A stretch of 64,000 nucleotides of DNA, taken from Herbidospora daliensis. Lineage in GTDB: Bacteria; Actinomycetota; Actinomycetes; Streptosporangiales; Streptosporangiaceae. The notes beneath the pieces are model-generated. The model was not told the DNA's origin and did no database searches. It saw only the letters and a program-made list of their open reading frames with translations. Shown piece by piece: positions 44,670 to 54,247 of this stretch; positions within the stretch are counted from its first letter, which is position 1; the number at the start of each line of letters is the position of its first letter. The stretch lies in the NCBI RefSeq assembly GCF_001570585.1, contig NZ_BBXF01000003.1, positions 1,073,046-1,137,045 on the forward strand, read 5' to 3'. The translations under genes and the position numbers were made by a program.

Positions 44670-45415
44670 AAACCCTGTCCGACTCCACGACCATGGTCCG
44701 GCGCAACGTCCGGCACGCCGTGCGCAACCCCGTCGCGGTCATCAACGCCCTGCTGCTGCCGGTCTTCCTGATCTTCCTGATGGTGTACGTCCTGGGCGAC
44801 GGCTTCGACGTCGGGGTGAACTACATCGACTACGCCACCCCCGGCCTGGTCATCATGACCATCTGCTACGGCGTCACCTCGACCACCATCGCGGTGAACG
44901 CCGACATGACGACCGGGTTCATCAACCGCCTCCGCGTCATGGACGTCTCCCGCGCCGCCGTCCTGAACGCCCACGTGATCGTGACCACGCTGCGCAGCCT
45001 GCTGGCCATCGCGGTCGTCGTCGGGATCGCGTTCCTGATGGGGTTCGCGCCGCAGGCCGGGCCGGGGGAGTGGCTCGGCGCGATCGGCGTCGTGGTGCTC
45101 GCGGTGGCGGCGGTGGCGTGGCTGACCGTCGCGTTCGGGCTGGCCGCCAAGACCCCCGAGAGCGCCGGCGTCATCGCCGTCCCGCTGATGCTGCTGCCGT
45201 TCCTGAGCAGCGCGTTCGTGCCCGCCGAGCGGATGGGGCCCGGGGTGGCGCAGTTCGCCGAGTACCAGCCGTTCAGCGCGGTCATCGAGGCCCTGCGCGG
45301 GTTCCTCGCCGGGACCCCGTCGACCGGCGCGGCCGTGGCGGCGGTCGCCTGGTGCCTCGCGATCGCGGTGGTCAGCTACGGGTGGGCGCGGGCGACGTTC
45401 ACGAAGCGAGTGTGA
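44666..45415 (+). CDS. ABC-2 type permease, DrrB family
   Basis: 249 residues, six hydrophobic segments. The ABC-2 membrane-domain motifs NPVAVINALLLPVFLIFLMVYVLG and FLSSAFVPAERMGPGVAQFAEYQPFSAVIEALRG are those of DrrB. It starts overlapping the ATPase stop (ATGA) and forms an exporter with it. Its 3' end overlaps the convergent AfsR-like gene by 17 bp. Substrate unknown. Confidence 0.9.
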   Translation: MKTLSDSTTMVRRNVRHAVRNPVAVINALLLPVFLIFLMVYVLGDGFDVGVNYIDYATPGLVIMTICYGVTSTTIAVNADMTTGFINRLRVMDVSRAAVLNAHVIVTTLRSLLAIAVVVGIAFLMGFAPQAGPGEWLGAIGVVVLAVAAVAWLTVAFGLAAKTPESAGVIAVPLMLLPFLSSAFVPAERMGPGVAQFAEYQPFSAVIEALRGFLAGTPSTGAAVAAVAWCLAIAVVSYGWARATFTKRV

Positions 45416-48400
45416 CCTGCGCCAGCTCCCGCCAGTCGCGCCGCCCGCCCTCCCGGACCGCCTCGGTGAACGCCTGTTCGCCGAGGCGGTCGCGCGTCTC
45501 GGCGGAGATCCGGGCGACGTCCGGGAGCGAGTGGTCGGGGGTGCCGCGCACCGCCTCGGCCGCGCCGAGCAGCCGGGCGGCCTGCGCGGGCTCGCCCTGG
45601 CGGAGCGCCAGCTCGGCGATGCCGATCAGCACGGTGGCGATCATCGGCGGGTATCCGCTGGTCACGGCCACCCGGAACGCCTCGGCCCGGTGGCGGCGCG
45701 CCTCGCCGAGGTCGGCGGCCAGGCCGCCGCGCATGTCCATGGCCAGCGCGCGCACCCAGCCGGTCGGGTCGTCCTCCAGCAGCGCCCCGGCCGCGTCGAG
45801 CTGCCGCAGGGCCTCCTCGGAGTCGCCGCGCCAGCGGGCCAGCTGGCCCTTGGCGACGGCGAGTTCGGCCAGCACGTTCGGCCACGCGATGCCGCCCGCG
45901 CGGCGCTGCGCCTCGGCCATCGCCGCCGCGCTGCGCTCCTCGTCGCCGAGCAGCCAGTAGAGCTGGGCCTGCCGGGCGCGCAGGCCGACGACGTCCTCGA
46001 TCGCGCCGACCTCGGTCAGCGCGGTGATCGCCTCCTCGTAGTGGGCGCAGGCCCGCTCGAACGCGCCCCGCATGGCGAGCCGGTCGGCCACGAACGCCAG
46101 CGCCGACGACACCCCCCACCGGTCGCCGACCTCGCGGAACCCGGCGAGGGCCAGCTCGCCGTCGGTGTCGACGCCGGTCTCGTCGCCGCCGACCGTCAGC
46201 CGCAGCCGGGCCCGGCTGAGCCGCGCCTGCGCGCGCACCCACGGGTCGTCGTCGAGCATCAGCGGGTCGAACGCCGACAGGAATCCGCCCGGCTCGCGCA
46301 GCATGCGCTCCAGCGGCTCGATGAACCCGAGCATGGGGTGCCGGTAGCCGCCCCGCACCGCCAGCCGGTGGGCCTCCAGGATCCACTTCTCGGCCTGGAA
46401 GTGGTCGCCGCCGAGCCCCGAGGTGACGAACACGGTGACGATCGTGTACGCCAGCGCCCGCACCTCGTCGGACACCTCGCCCGGCAGGGAGGCCGCCGCG
46501 ACGCTCAGCTCGGCGCCCTCGGCCCGGTGCCCGCCCAGATACCAGTACCAGCCCGCCGCCGCGGCCAGCCGCATCGCCTCCTCCGCACGCCCGTCGGCGA
46601 TGGCCCCGCGCAGCGCGGCCGAGACGTTGTCGTGCTCGGCGTCCAGCGTGGCCAGCCAGCCGAGCTGCCCGGCGCTCCGCAGGTGGGGGTCGGCAGTCTC
46701 GGCCAGCTCGGTGAAGTAGGCCAGGTGCGCCAGGCGGGCCGCCTCGGTCTCCCCGGCCTCGGCGAGCCGGTCGGCGGCGTACTCGGCGATGACGCCGAGC
46801 ATCCGGTAGCGGGGCGCGTCGCCGCCGTCGGCGAGCACCAGCGACTTCTCCACCAGCGCGGTCAGCAGGTCCTCCTCGCCGCAGACCCGCACGGCCGCCT
46901 CCAGGCTCGCCCCGCCCGCGAACACCGACAACCGCCGCAGCACGCCGCGTTCGTCGTCCGACAGCAGGTCCCAGCTCCAGTCGACGACGGCGCGCAGCGT
47001 CCGGTGGTGCGGCAGCGCGGTCCGGCTGCCGCCCGTCAGCAGCCGGAACCGGTCGTCGAGGCGGCGGGCCAACTGCTCGACCGACATGGTGCGCAGCCGG
47101 GCCGCGGCCAGCTCGATCGCCAGCGGCATGCCGTCGACCGCCCGGCAGATCCGCGCCATGGCGGCCACGGCCGACTCGTCGGCCCCGACGTCCTGGCGCA
47201 CCAGGGCGGCGCGGTCGCGCAGCAGCCGCAGCGCCGCCTCGGACGCCAGCGGCTCGACCTGCCAGAGCACCTCGCCGGTGATGCCGAGCGGCTCGCGGCT
47301 GGTGGCCAGGATCCGCAACCGGCGGCACTCGCCCAGCAGCCGGTCGGCGAACGCGGCGGCGGCCTCGATCACGTGCTCGCAGTTGTCGAGCACCAGCAGG
47401 ATCTCGCGGTCGCGCAGCGCGGCGACGAGCCGCTCGACGGGCTCCCCGGCCCGCACCCCGCCGAGCAGGGCCTGCTCGCGCAGGCCGATCGCGGTGAGCG
47501 CGGCCTGGGCCAGGTCGCCGCCCGGCCGCAGCGGGGCCAGCTCGACCAGCCACACCCCGTCGGGCAGGCCGGGCAGCAGGGTGCGCGCGGTCTCGGTGGC
47601 CAGGCGGGTCTTGCCCGCGCCGCCCATGCCGGTCAGGGTGACCAGCCGGTGCCTTGCGGCCAGGGCGGCCACTTCGGCGACCTCGTCGTCCTTGCCGACG
47701 AAGCTGGTCAGCTCGGCGCGCAGGTTGGTGGACCGCCGCTCGCCGCCCGCCTCGCCCCGCAGGACGGCGGTGTGCAGGGCGGTCAGCTCGGCCGACGGGT
47801 CGACGCCCAGTTCCTCGGCGAGCCGTTCGCGGGTGCGCTGGTAGAGGGTGAGCGCCTCGGCGCCGCGTCCGGCCTCGGCGAACGCCCGCATCAGCGCCGC
47901 GACGAAGCCCTCGCGCAGCGGATGGGCGGCCACCAGGCCGGTCAGCTCGGTCACCAGGTCGGCGCCGTGGCCGAGGCGCAGGTCGGCCTCGATCCGGTCG
48001 CCGAGCGCGGCGAGGCGCAGCTCGCCGAGGCGGGTGACGGCGGCGTCGAAGGTCTCGCTGCCGCTCAGCGCGACGTCGGCCAGCGCGGGGCCGCGCCAGA
48101 GGGCCAGGGCCGACCGCAGCAGCTCGGCCCGCTGTGCGGGCTCGGCGGATCGCGCCTGGGCGACCAGCAGCTCGAACCGGGCGGCGTCGACCGCGTCGGG
48201 GGCCACGGCCAGCCGGTAGCCGCCGGAGTCGGCCTCGACCACCCCGTCCGGGAGCACCCGGCGCAGCCGGGACACCAGCGCCTGCACGGCGTTCACCTCG
48301 TCGGCGGGCGGCCGCTCGCCCCAGATCCAGTCGACCAGGCGCGAACGGGTCACGATCCGGCCCGGCTCCAGGGCGAGCGCGGCCAGCAGGGCCCGCAGCC

Positions 48401-48473
48401 GGGCCCCGGGAACCTCCACGACGGAACCGGCCTCGTTCCGGACCTCGAACGGCCCGAGCAAGTCAACGCGCAC
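45399..48473 (-). CDS. BTAD/AfsR-SARP-type regulator with NB-ARC and TPR domains
   Basis: 1024 residues. Order: N-terminal OmpR-like winged HTH (GPFEVRNEAG... ADEVNAVQALVSRLRRVL, about 1-90); BTAD helical domain (about 95-240, YQRTRERLAEELGVDPSAELTALH); NB-ARC ATPase with P-loop GMGGAGKT (about 280-287) and kinase-2 ILLVLDNCEH; then WHD and TPR-rich regions to the end. It probably activates nearby or distant secondary-metabolism genes. GTG 48473 has GATACT 5 nt upstream (leaderless type). Convergent with the DrrAB exporter. Confidence 0.88.
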   Translation of the reverse strand: MRVDLLGPFEVRNEAGSVVEVPGARLRALLAALALEPGRIVTRSRLVDWIWGERPPADEVNAVQALVSRLRRVLPDGVVEADSGGYRLAVAPDAVDAARFELLVAQARSAEPAQRAELLRSALALWRGPALADVALSGSETFDAAVTRLGELRLAALGDRIEADLRLGHGADLVTELTGLVAAHPLREGFVAALMRAFAEAGRGAEALTLYQRTRERLAEELGVDPSAELTALHTAVLRGEAGGERRSTNLRAELTSFVGKDDEVAEVAALAARHRLVTLTGMGGAGKTRLATETARTLLPGLPDGVWLVELAPLRPGGDLAQAALTAIGLREQALLGGVRAGEPVERLVAALRDREILLVLDNCEHVIEAAAAFADRLLGECRRLRILATSREPLGITGEVLWQVEPLASEAALRLLRDRAALVRQDVGADESAVAAMARICRAVDGMPLAIELAAARLRTMSVEQLARRLDDRFRLLTGGSRTALPHHRTLRAVVDWSWDLLSDDERGVLRRLSVFAGGASLEAAVRVCGEEDLLTALVEKSLVLADGGDAPRYRMLGVIAEYAADRLAEAGETEAARLAHLAYFTELAETADPHLRSAGQLGWLATLDAEHDNVSAALRGAIADGRAEEAMRLAAAAGWYWYLGGHRAEGAELSVAAASLPGEVSDEVRALAYTIVTVFVTSGLGGDHFQAEKWILEAHRLAVRGGYRHPMLGFIEPLERMLREPGGFLSAFDPLMLDDDPWVRAQARLSRARLRLTVGGDETGVDTDGELALAGFREVGDRWGVSSALAFVADRLAMRGAFERACAHYEEAITALTEVGAIEDVVGLRARQAQLYWLLGDEERSAAAMAEAQRRAGGIAWPNVLAELAVAKGQLARWRGDSEEALRQLDAAGALLEDDPTGWVRALAMDMRGGLAADLGEARRHRAEAFRVAVTSGYPPMIATVLIGIAELALRQGEPAQAARLLGAAEAVRGTPDHSLPDVARISAETRDRLGEQAFTEAVREGGRRDWRELAQVTLAS

Positions 48474-48548
48474 AGGGCAGTATCGCCCAGACCGGGACCA
48501 AGCCACTCGCAAGGGTGCTCCAAGTCGCGATCTCTACCGTCGGGGACC

Positions 48549-48959
48549 ATGAAGAAGAGATTGATCGCCGCCGGTCTGACCGCCCTCGCGCTCGCCGCCG
48601 GCGGCCCCGCCGAGGCCGCCGCCGGAATCCACTGGGGCCCGGTGAACTCCACGAACGGCCGCGCCCAGGCCGACGTCCGGATCACCCCGTTCAGGGCGGA
48701 GACCTTCGTCGTGTACGGAAAGCTGCGCGACCGGTCGCCGTCGCACTGCGCGTACATCAGAGCGCGTTTCCACTACACGGGCGGCGGCACCGGCTGGAGC
48801 CGGGCCAAGACGACGTGCTCGACGGCGTCGTTCCGGCTGAGCTCCGACGGCCGGGTCAAACGGGCCGACGTGAAGGTCTGCCTCTACGCGAACCGCACGA
48901 CCTCGCGCTGCTACGTCGAGAAGATCACGCCGGAGATCATCGCGAACTGGCCTCAGTAG
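48549..48959 (+). CDS. Small secreted protein, four Cys
   Basis: 136 residues. Signal peptide (MKKRLIAAGLTALALAAGG, cleavage near AEA). The mature domain has four Cys (SHCAYIR, TTCSTAS, KVCLYA, SRCYVE), likely two disulfides, and a beta-rich pattern. It starts after TACCGT (8 nt before ATG 48549). The end overlaps the convergent kinase stop by 7 bp. Family unknown. Confidence 0.7.
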   Translation: MKKRLIAAGLTALALAAGGPAEAAAGIHWGPVNSTNGRAQADVRITPFRAETFVVYGKLRDRSPSHCAYIRARFHYTGGGTGWSRAKTTCSTASFRLSSDGRVKRADVKVCLYANRTTSRCYVEKITPEIIANWPQ

Positions 48960-50545
48960 GCGAAGTAGGACCCGTCGCCCGACTTGCCGGGCCTCGCGCC
49001 CACGCAGCGGTAGGAGTGGTCACCCGCCGCGAACGCCTCCTTGGTCGGCGGCAGCACGCTGGGCGACCACTGGTCGGCGGTGACCTTCTTCGCCGTTCCC
49101 TGCCGGGACGCCATCAGCGTCGCCATCGAGCAGAGCTTGGCGACCGTGGGGTGCTTCTCCAGGGTGTTGCCGTTCCACGTGACGGCGTCGGACGGCATCG
49201 GCGCGATGGCGTAGGTCTCCCACGCGTGCTGCGCCTCGCAGCCCACCCTCGGCGCGGTGACCGCCCCGGCCAGGCTGAGGATGCTCTCCCAGCACTCGGC
49301 CTCCTTCACGCACGCGGCGCCCGCGACCACCTTGGCCGCCGCGCAGTTCTCCGTGTACGTCGCCACGTTCGCCGGGACGCCGGCCGCGTCGGGCGCGGGG
49401 GCGCCGTCGTAGGTCGCGGGCGGGTCGGCGCGTTGTCCTTCGATCACCCAGTAGGCGATGCCCCCGCCGAGCAGCAACGCGAAGAACACCGCCGCGATGA
49501 CGAACCCGACCGGCGAGGTCCGCCGCGCCGGCGGGGGCGGCGGCGGGCGGTAGCCGGGCGGCCGGGTGGAGGCGTAGTGCTGCACCGGCCCGTGCTTCGG
49601 GCTGACGGTGCCGGGCCCGCCGACCCGCACGTCCTGGAACGGCGGCCGCAGCGGCGGCGGCTGGTAGGGCGGGGGAGCGGGCACCGGCGCGACCGGGCGC
49701 GCGGCGGTCGCGTTGCCGTCGGGGTCGAGCGCCGCCAGCGCGTCGCGTAGTTCGGCGGCGGTCTGGGTGCGCTGCGCGGGGTCGGTGACCAGGGCGTGCC
49801 GGAGCACGTTCAGCAACCCCTGCGGCACCCCGGCCACGTCGGGCACCGGCTGGCGGTGCAGCGCCATGATGACCGCGATGTTGGCCACGCCGGTGGCGGG
49901 GAACCGGGGCGGCCGCCCGTTCAGCAGCGCGTAGAAGGTCGCCGCGAGCGAGTAGACGTCGCCCTGCGCGGTCGGCTCGACCAGCTCGAACGCCTCCGGC
50001 GGCGCGTAGGCCGGGGTCAGCGACTCGCGCGTGACCGACAGCTCGGCGCCCTCGCCCTTGGACGGCATGGTGGCCAGCCCGAAGTCCGACAGCGCCACCT
50101 GGCCGTAGCCGTTCATCAGGATGTTGGCCGGCTTGATGTCGCGGTGCAGCACCCCGTTGGCGTGCGCGGCGGCGACCGCGTCGGAGATCTTGATCCCGAT
50201 GTCGCGCACCTCGCGTACCGAGAAAGGACCCCGCTCCTTGAGCCGGTCGGCCAGCGACCCGCCCGGGCACAACTCCAGCACCATGAACGGGCGCCCGTCG
50301 CCGAGCACCCCCGCGTCGTAGACGTCGGCGACGTTGGGGTGCCCCGACAGGGCCCCGGCCGAGGTGACCTCGCGCATGAAGCGCCGCCGGTCACGGTCGT
50401 TGACCAGGACCCTGTTGTCGATCTTCAGTGCGACCTCGCGGCCGACGGCGAGCTGCCGGGCCCTGTACACGATGCCGAACCCGCCCTGGCCGAGGATGCC
50501 GAGCACCTCGTACCCCTGGACGAGCGGGGCGCCCGCCTCACTCAT
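48953..50545 (-). CDS. Transmembrane Ser/Thr protein kinase
   Basis: 530 residues. Kinase domain (about 10-270): Gly loop GILGQGGFGIVYRA, Lys in VALKI, catalytic HRDIKPANIL (Asp about 141), DFG as SDFGLAT, APE as APPEAFE. A Pro-rich juxtamembrane linker (290-340) follows, then one TM at about 346-368 (VGFVIAAVFFALLLGGGIAYW). The extracellular C-terminal domain has several Cys (ENCAAAK, ACVKEAECWES, RVGCEAQ). The kinase probably senses a wall or extracellular signal. ATG 50545 lies 8 nt after TAATGT; ATG 50557 is the alternative. Confidence 0.9.
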   Translation of the reverse strand: MSEAGAPLVQGYEVLGILGQGGFGIVYRARQLAVGREVALKIDNRVLVNDRDRRRFMREVTSAGALSGHPNVADVYDAGVLGDGRPFMVLELCPGGSLADRLKERGPFSVREVRDIGIKISDAVAAAHANGVLHRDIKPANILMNGYGQVALSDFGLATMPSKGEGAELSVTRESLTPAYAPPEAFELVEPTAQGDVYSLAATFYALLNGRPPRFPATGVANIAVIMALHRQPVPDVAGVPQGLLNVLRHALVTDPAQRTQTAAELRDALAALDPDGNATAARPVAPVPAPPPYQPPPLRPPFQDVRVGGPGTVSPKHGPVQHYASTRPPGYRPPPPPPARRTSPVGFVIAAVFFALLLGGGIAYWVIEGQRADPPATYDGAPAPDAAGVPANVATYTENCAAAKVVAGAACVKEAECWESILSLAGAVTAPRVGCEAQHAWETYAIAPMPSDAVTWNGNTLEKHPTVAKLCSMATLMASRQGTAKKVTADQWSPSVLPPTKEAFAAGDHSYRCVGARPGKSGDGSYFAY

Positions 50546-50570
50546 GACCCGGGACATTACCGTAGATAGT

Positions 50571-51392
50571 TCACTCTCCGAAGCGGGACAACCGCCCCTT
50601 GGACCGGGCGTGCCGCAACGTCGCGGTGTAGAGCCACAGGGCCACCGCGACGTAGACGACGTCGAGCCCGGCGGCCAGCGCGAGCGTGTCCCACGGGACG
50701 GGCGCGCCCCCCAGCACCGCCCGCATGCCCTCGAACACGTGACTGGCCGGAACCGCGCTCGCCAGCCACTGGAGCGCTTCGGGCAGCACCGAGACCGGGT
50801 AGAAGACGCCCGCGACCGGCTGGAACACGAACACCAGGCTCCACGCGATGACCTGCGCGCCCTCGCCGAACCGCAACACCGACGAGATCGCCACCAGCGC
50901 CAGCGCCCACCCGAGCACGAGCAGCACCGCCATGAACGGGATCAGCCCGATCCCGACGGAGAACAGCCCGAACCCGTAGAGCACGTAGGCCAGCGTCACC
51001 ATCACCGCGAGCCCACCCGCGATCTTGATGAGCGAGAAGAGGATCAGCCCCGTGACGTACTCGCCCGGCGTCACCGGGGTGACGTGCAGGTTGATGAGGT
51101 TGCGGCTCCAGACGTCCTCCAGGAACCCGATCGCCACCTCGTTGGAGGCCCGGTGCAGCACCTGCCAGAGCAGCACCGCGCCCAGCAGCATCGACACCAC
51201 GAACGGCACCTTGTTGGCCTGGAGGAACAGGGTGACGTACCCCCAGACCACCAGTTCGATGACCGGCCAGAACAGGATCTCGAACACCCGGATCGGGCTG
51301 CGCCGCATCGCGGCGAGGTCACGGTAGACCACCCCGGCGATCCGCCGCCGCCGGGCCCTCGTGCTGTGCGCTTCGAACGCGATCGCCGTCAC
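50571..51392 (-). CDS. ABC-2 type transporter permease
   Basis: 273 residues, six TM segments. ABC-2 family motifs: RVFEILFWPVIELVVWGYVTLFL, then VWSRNLINLHVTPVTPGEYVTG (cytosolic coupling helix), and FQPVAGVFYPVSVLPEALQWLASAVPASHVFEGMRAVL. GTG start overlaps the ATPase stop. It forms an exporter with the ATPase. Substrate unknown. Lies downstream of the ATPase and 25 bp from the divergent kinase. Confidence 0.9.
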   Translation of the reverse strand: MTAIAFEAHSTRARRRRIAGVVYRDLAAMRRSPIRVFEILFWPVIELVVWGYVTLFLQANKVPFVVSMLLGAVLLWQVLHRASNEVAIGFLEDVWSRNLINLHVTPVTPGEYVTGLILFSLIKIAGGLAVMVTLAYVLYGFGLFSVGIGLIPFMAVLLVLGWALALVAISSVLRFGEGAQVIAWSLVFVFQPVAGVFYPVSVLPEALQWLASAVPASHVFEGMRAVLGGAPVPWDTLALAAGLDVVYVAVALWLYTATLRHARSKGRLSRFGE

Positions 51393-52120
51393 GCCGGCAC
51401 CCCCTCACGCGCGACCTTGAGGAACACCTCTTCGAGGTCGACGACCCCGAAGTGGGCGGCCAGCTCGGCCGCCGACCCGCTGGCGACGATCCGCCCGGCG
51501 GATAGGAAGTGGATGGTGTCGCACATCCGCTCCACTTCGAGCATGTTGTGCGAGGTGATGAGCAGCGCCGTCCCGGTCTCCCGCGCCACCGAGACCAGCA
51601 GGTTCCTGATCCGCTCCCCGGCGTCGGGGTCGAGCGCCGCCGTCGGCTCGTCGAGCACCAGCAGCTCGGGATCGTTCAGCAGCGCCTTCGCGAGCTGGAC
51701 CCGGGTGTGCTGCCCCGACGACAGGTCGGAGGTCCGCCGCTTCAGCAGCGGCCCGATCTCCAGCAGCTCCACGACCTCGGCCACCCGCTTCCGGGGGTCG
51801 CGCAGCCCGTAGAGCCGCGCGAACGAGTGCAGCACCTCCCGCACGTGCAGCACCCCCGGCAACCCGAGATAACTCGCCGAGAAGTTGACCCGGCTCAGCA
51901 CCTCGGTCCGGTGCCGCTGCAGATCGAGCCCGAACATCGACACCCGCCCGGAGTCGGGGGTGACGAGCCCGAGCAGCATGTGGAGCGTGGTCGACTTCCC
52001 GGCCCCGTTGGGCCCGAGCAGACCGGTGATCTCCCCTTCGCCGACGGTCAGATCGACCCCGTCGACGGCCTGAACCGGCCCGAAGCGTTTGGTCAGGGAT
52101 TGGGCTTCAAGAATGGCCAC
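51389..52120 (-). CDS. ABC transporter ATPase
   Basis: 243 residues. Walker A LLGPNGAGKSTTLHML, Q-loop NFSASYLGLPG (a non-standard Gln region), signature DLSSGQHTRVQLAKAL, Walker B LLVLDEPTAALDPDAG, H-loop ITSHNMLEVERM. It forms an exporter with the permease whose start overlaps its stop (GTGA). The atypical Q-loop makes it an ABC-2-specific subtype of unknown substrate. Confidence 0.92.
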   Translation of the reverse strand: MAILEAQSLTKRFGPVQAVDGVDLTVGEGEITGLLGPNGAGKSTTLHMLLGLVTPDSGRVSMFGLDLQRHRTEVLSRVNFSASYLGLPGVLHVREVLHSFARLYGLRDPRKRVAEVVELLEIGPLLKRRTSDLSSGQHTRVQLAKALLNDPELLVLDEPTAALDPDAGERIRNLLVSVARETGTALLITSHNMLEVERMCDTIHFLSAGRIVASGSAAELAAHFGVVDLEEVFLKVAREGVPA

Positions 52121-52171
52121 CCGGCCAACGATCCGTCGGAACGGACGACCGCCGCAACGCGTTTTTCCGCC

Positions 52172-52597
52172 CTACGAGGCGAGCCAGTAACGGAAGGAAT
52201 GGGTGGTCGACTTGACGACGACGGCGTCGCGATAGGGCTCGGGCCAGATCTGCAGGAGGTAGTGGTCCTCCTCGGCCTCCTCGTCCATTCCCAGGACGTG
52301 ATAACGCAGCCGGTAGAAGCCGCCCCCGGCGGGCAACGGCGGCAGGGGATGCGACCCGTTGCCGCCCCACTCCTCAAGTGTGAGCCGCCCCGAAAGCGCC
52401 TCGAAGGCGATCTCGACGGCGTCCTCGTAGCGGTCGAGCTCGGCGCCGGGATCCCGGTCGGCCACCACGACCCGGAACGGCACCTGTCCCCACTGGATGC
52501 CCAGGGTCAGCCTGGCGCCGCCTGCGACCGTCGTGATGATCCCGACCTCGTTCGGCGACTCGACGGCGTCGTGGTGGTTCTCGCAGTCGGCGTCCAC
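52172..52597 (-). CDS. Hypothetical protein
   Basis: 141 residues from GTG 52597. The fold looks beta-rich: ARLTLGIQWGQVPFRVVVADRDP, then GFYRLRYHVLGMDEEAEEDHYLLQIWPEPYRDAVVVKSTTHSFRYW. Acidic loop EEAEED. No family recognised. Divergent from the next gene, with only 32 bp between the starts. The two may share a promoter and be functionally linked. Confidence 0.6.
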   Translation of the reverse strand: MDADCENHHDAVESPNEVGIITTVAGGARLTLGIQWGQVPFRVVVADRDPGAELDRYEDAVEIAFEALSGRLTLEEWGGNGSHPLPPLPAGGGFYRLRYHVLGMDEEAEEDHYLLQIWPEPYRDAVVVKSTTHSFRYWLAS

Positions 52598-52629
52598 GAA
52601 CCGGGCCGGAGGACGGCAGGCGGGACCAG

Positions 52630-53103
52630 GTGTTCGACGTCGGCGACCCCGATCTGGCCGTCGCGTTCAACCGCGCCTGGCACACGACGGCGGTCGAACA
52701 CGCGCTTTTCTCCGACGGGGAGCGGTTCCTGATCGCGATGGACCAGGCCGCCGACCCCGCCTTCTCCCGGGCCCGCGAGGAGTCGGGGTCGTGGCGCGAC
52801 TCCCGATGGTGGGAACCGGTGTGGGCGCTGGTCGAACTGGAACCCGGCTGGGACCTGGGAGGCGCGGGGTCGCGCTCCCGCGTCCTGGGCTCCCACGGCC
52901 ACCCGGCCTTCACGCTGTCGTCGGTCGACGGTTCGGTCTTCGTCGGCGCCACCTGCTGGGAGGACGACACCCTGAGCCTGATGGTGCTGACGCACCCCCA
53001 CCGCGCGGAGCCCCTCCGGCGGCAGGCGCTCAGGATTCTCGACGGGCTGCCCCCGGAATCGGACGACGACGACCTCAGGAGGTGGCTGGAACGGGAGCGG
53101 TGA
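52630..53103 (+). CDS. Hypothetical protein
   Basis: 157 residues from GTG 52630. It contains an alpha/beta pattern with FDVGDPDLAVAFNRAWHTTAVEHALFSDGERFLIAMDQ and later GSHGHPAFTLSSVDGSVFVGATCWEDDTLSLMVLTHPHRAEPLRRQALRIL. No family recognised; no signal peptide or TM. It lies divergent to and 32 bp from the other hypothetical gene. Confidence 0.6.
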   Translation: MFDVGDPDLAVAFNRAWHTTAVEHALFSDGERFLIAMDQAADPAFSRAREESGSWRDSRWWEPVWALVELEPGWDLGGAGSRSRVLGSHGHPAFTLSSVDGSVFVGATCWEDDTLSLMVLTHPHRAEPLRRQALRILDGLPPESDDDDLRRWLERER

Positions 53104-53152
53104 ACGCGCGTCGGTCATCGTGGCCGGTGGGTCGGCCAGGTGGAATCGGGTC

Positions 53153-54247
53153 ATGAGACAGACGTTCCTCGGGGTCGGTTACACGCGCGACCACGCCGGG
53201 CTGCCCCTTGAGGCGGTCACCGTCACCGTTCCGCCGCCGGAGGCCGATCAGGTGGTGATCCGGGTCGCCGCCTCGTCGCTGAACCCGCTGGAGTACAAGC
53301 TCGCCGAGCTCAACTTCCTGGGCCGCACGCCGCCCGTCGCCCTCGGGTTCGACCTGGCGGGCGTCGTCGCCGAGGTGGGGCGGGACGTCACCGACCTGGC
53401 CGTCGGTGACGCGGTGGTCGCGATGGCCGACCTCGACGGCGACGGCGGGTGGGCGGCCGGCGACGGCGGCTCCCACGCCCTCGCGCGGCGGTTCCTGACC
53501 GTCCGCAAGCCGCCGGCGCTGGCTTTCCGTGACGGCGCGGCGCTGCCGATGTGTTTCCTGTCGGCCTTCGCGGGGCTCTACGGGCGGGTCCGGCCCGGGG
53601 ACGTCGTCTACATCCCGGGCGGGGGCGGCGGGGTCGGGCATCTGGCCGTGCAGATGGCGGCCCGCGCCCTGGCCGCCGCGACCGTGGTCAGCAGCGGCGG
53701 CGGGGCCGAGTCGATCGAGCTGGCCCGGCGGTCGGGGGCGCGGCACGTCTTCGACTACCGGCACGACGACGTCGCGGCCGCGATCGGGGAGCTGACCGGC
53801 GGGCGGGGGGCCGACCTCGTCTTCGACGCGACGTACCAGGAGGACAGCTTCGCCGCGACGGCGGCGACCGTGCGGCGCGGGGGCGAGTGGGTGGTGCTCG
53901 GGGTCGGGCCCGGCCGGACGACCCGCGTCGCCGAGACCGCCAGCCCGGTCGGCGCGATCCTCGCCGATCGCGGGGCCCGGCACGTCAACGTCAACCTGCT
54001 GCGCTACTTCTCCGAGCCGGGCCTGCTCGACGACGAGGCCCGTGGTTTCCTGCGGCTCGGCATGGAGCTGGCGATGGAGTGGGCCGACCGGGGGCTCGTG
54101 GTCCCGCACGTCGGGCTGACCGTCGACAGCGGCCTCGACGCGATCAACGCGGGGTTGCGCACGCTGAAGGCGGGCGGCGGCGTCCGGGGCAAGATCGCGG
54201 TCATCGTCGACCGTGAACTCACACGAGGCGATGACCGTAACGCGTGA
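53153..54247 (+). CDS. Zinc-type alcohol dehydrogenase-like (MDR) protein
   Basis: 364 residues, MDR superfamily. GroES-like domain (VVIRVAASSLNPLEYKLAELN), Rossmann motif VVYIPGGGGGVGHLAVQMAARALAAA (about 170-195). The catalytic zinc Cys is not obvious, so a quinone-oxidoreductase-type is equally possible. Starts ATG 53153 and ends overlapping the convergent HD gene by 29 bp. Confidence 0.85.
   Translation: MRQTFLGVGYTRDHAGLPLEAVTVTVPPPEADQVVIRVAASSLNPLEYKLAELNFLGRTPPVALGFDLAGVVAEVGRDVTDLAVGDAVVAMADLDGDGGWAAGDGGSHALARRFLTVRKPPALAFRDGAALPMCFLSAFAGLYGRVRPGDVVYIPGGGGGVGHLAVQMAARALAAATVVSSGGGAESIELARRSGARHVFDYRHDDVAAAIGELTGGRGADLVFDATYQEDSFAATAATVRRGGEWVVLGVGPGRTTRVAETASPVGAILADRGARHVNVNLLRYFSEPGLLDDEARGFLRLGMELAMEWADRGLVVPHVGLTVDSGLDAINAGLRTLKAGGGVRGKIAVIVDRELTRGDDRNA

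Noticed and set aside
45531..48959. 1142-codon open frame antisense to the BTAD/AfsR gene
   Set aside because: Low-complexity Gly/Gln/Arg/His content, no domain, and the opposite strand has a complete multi-domain regulator.
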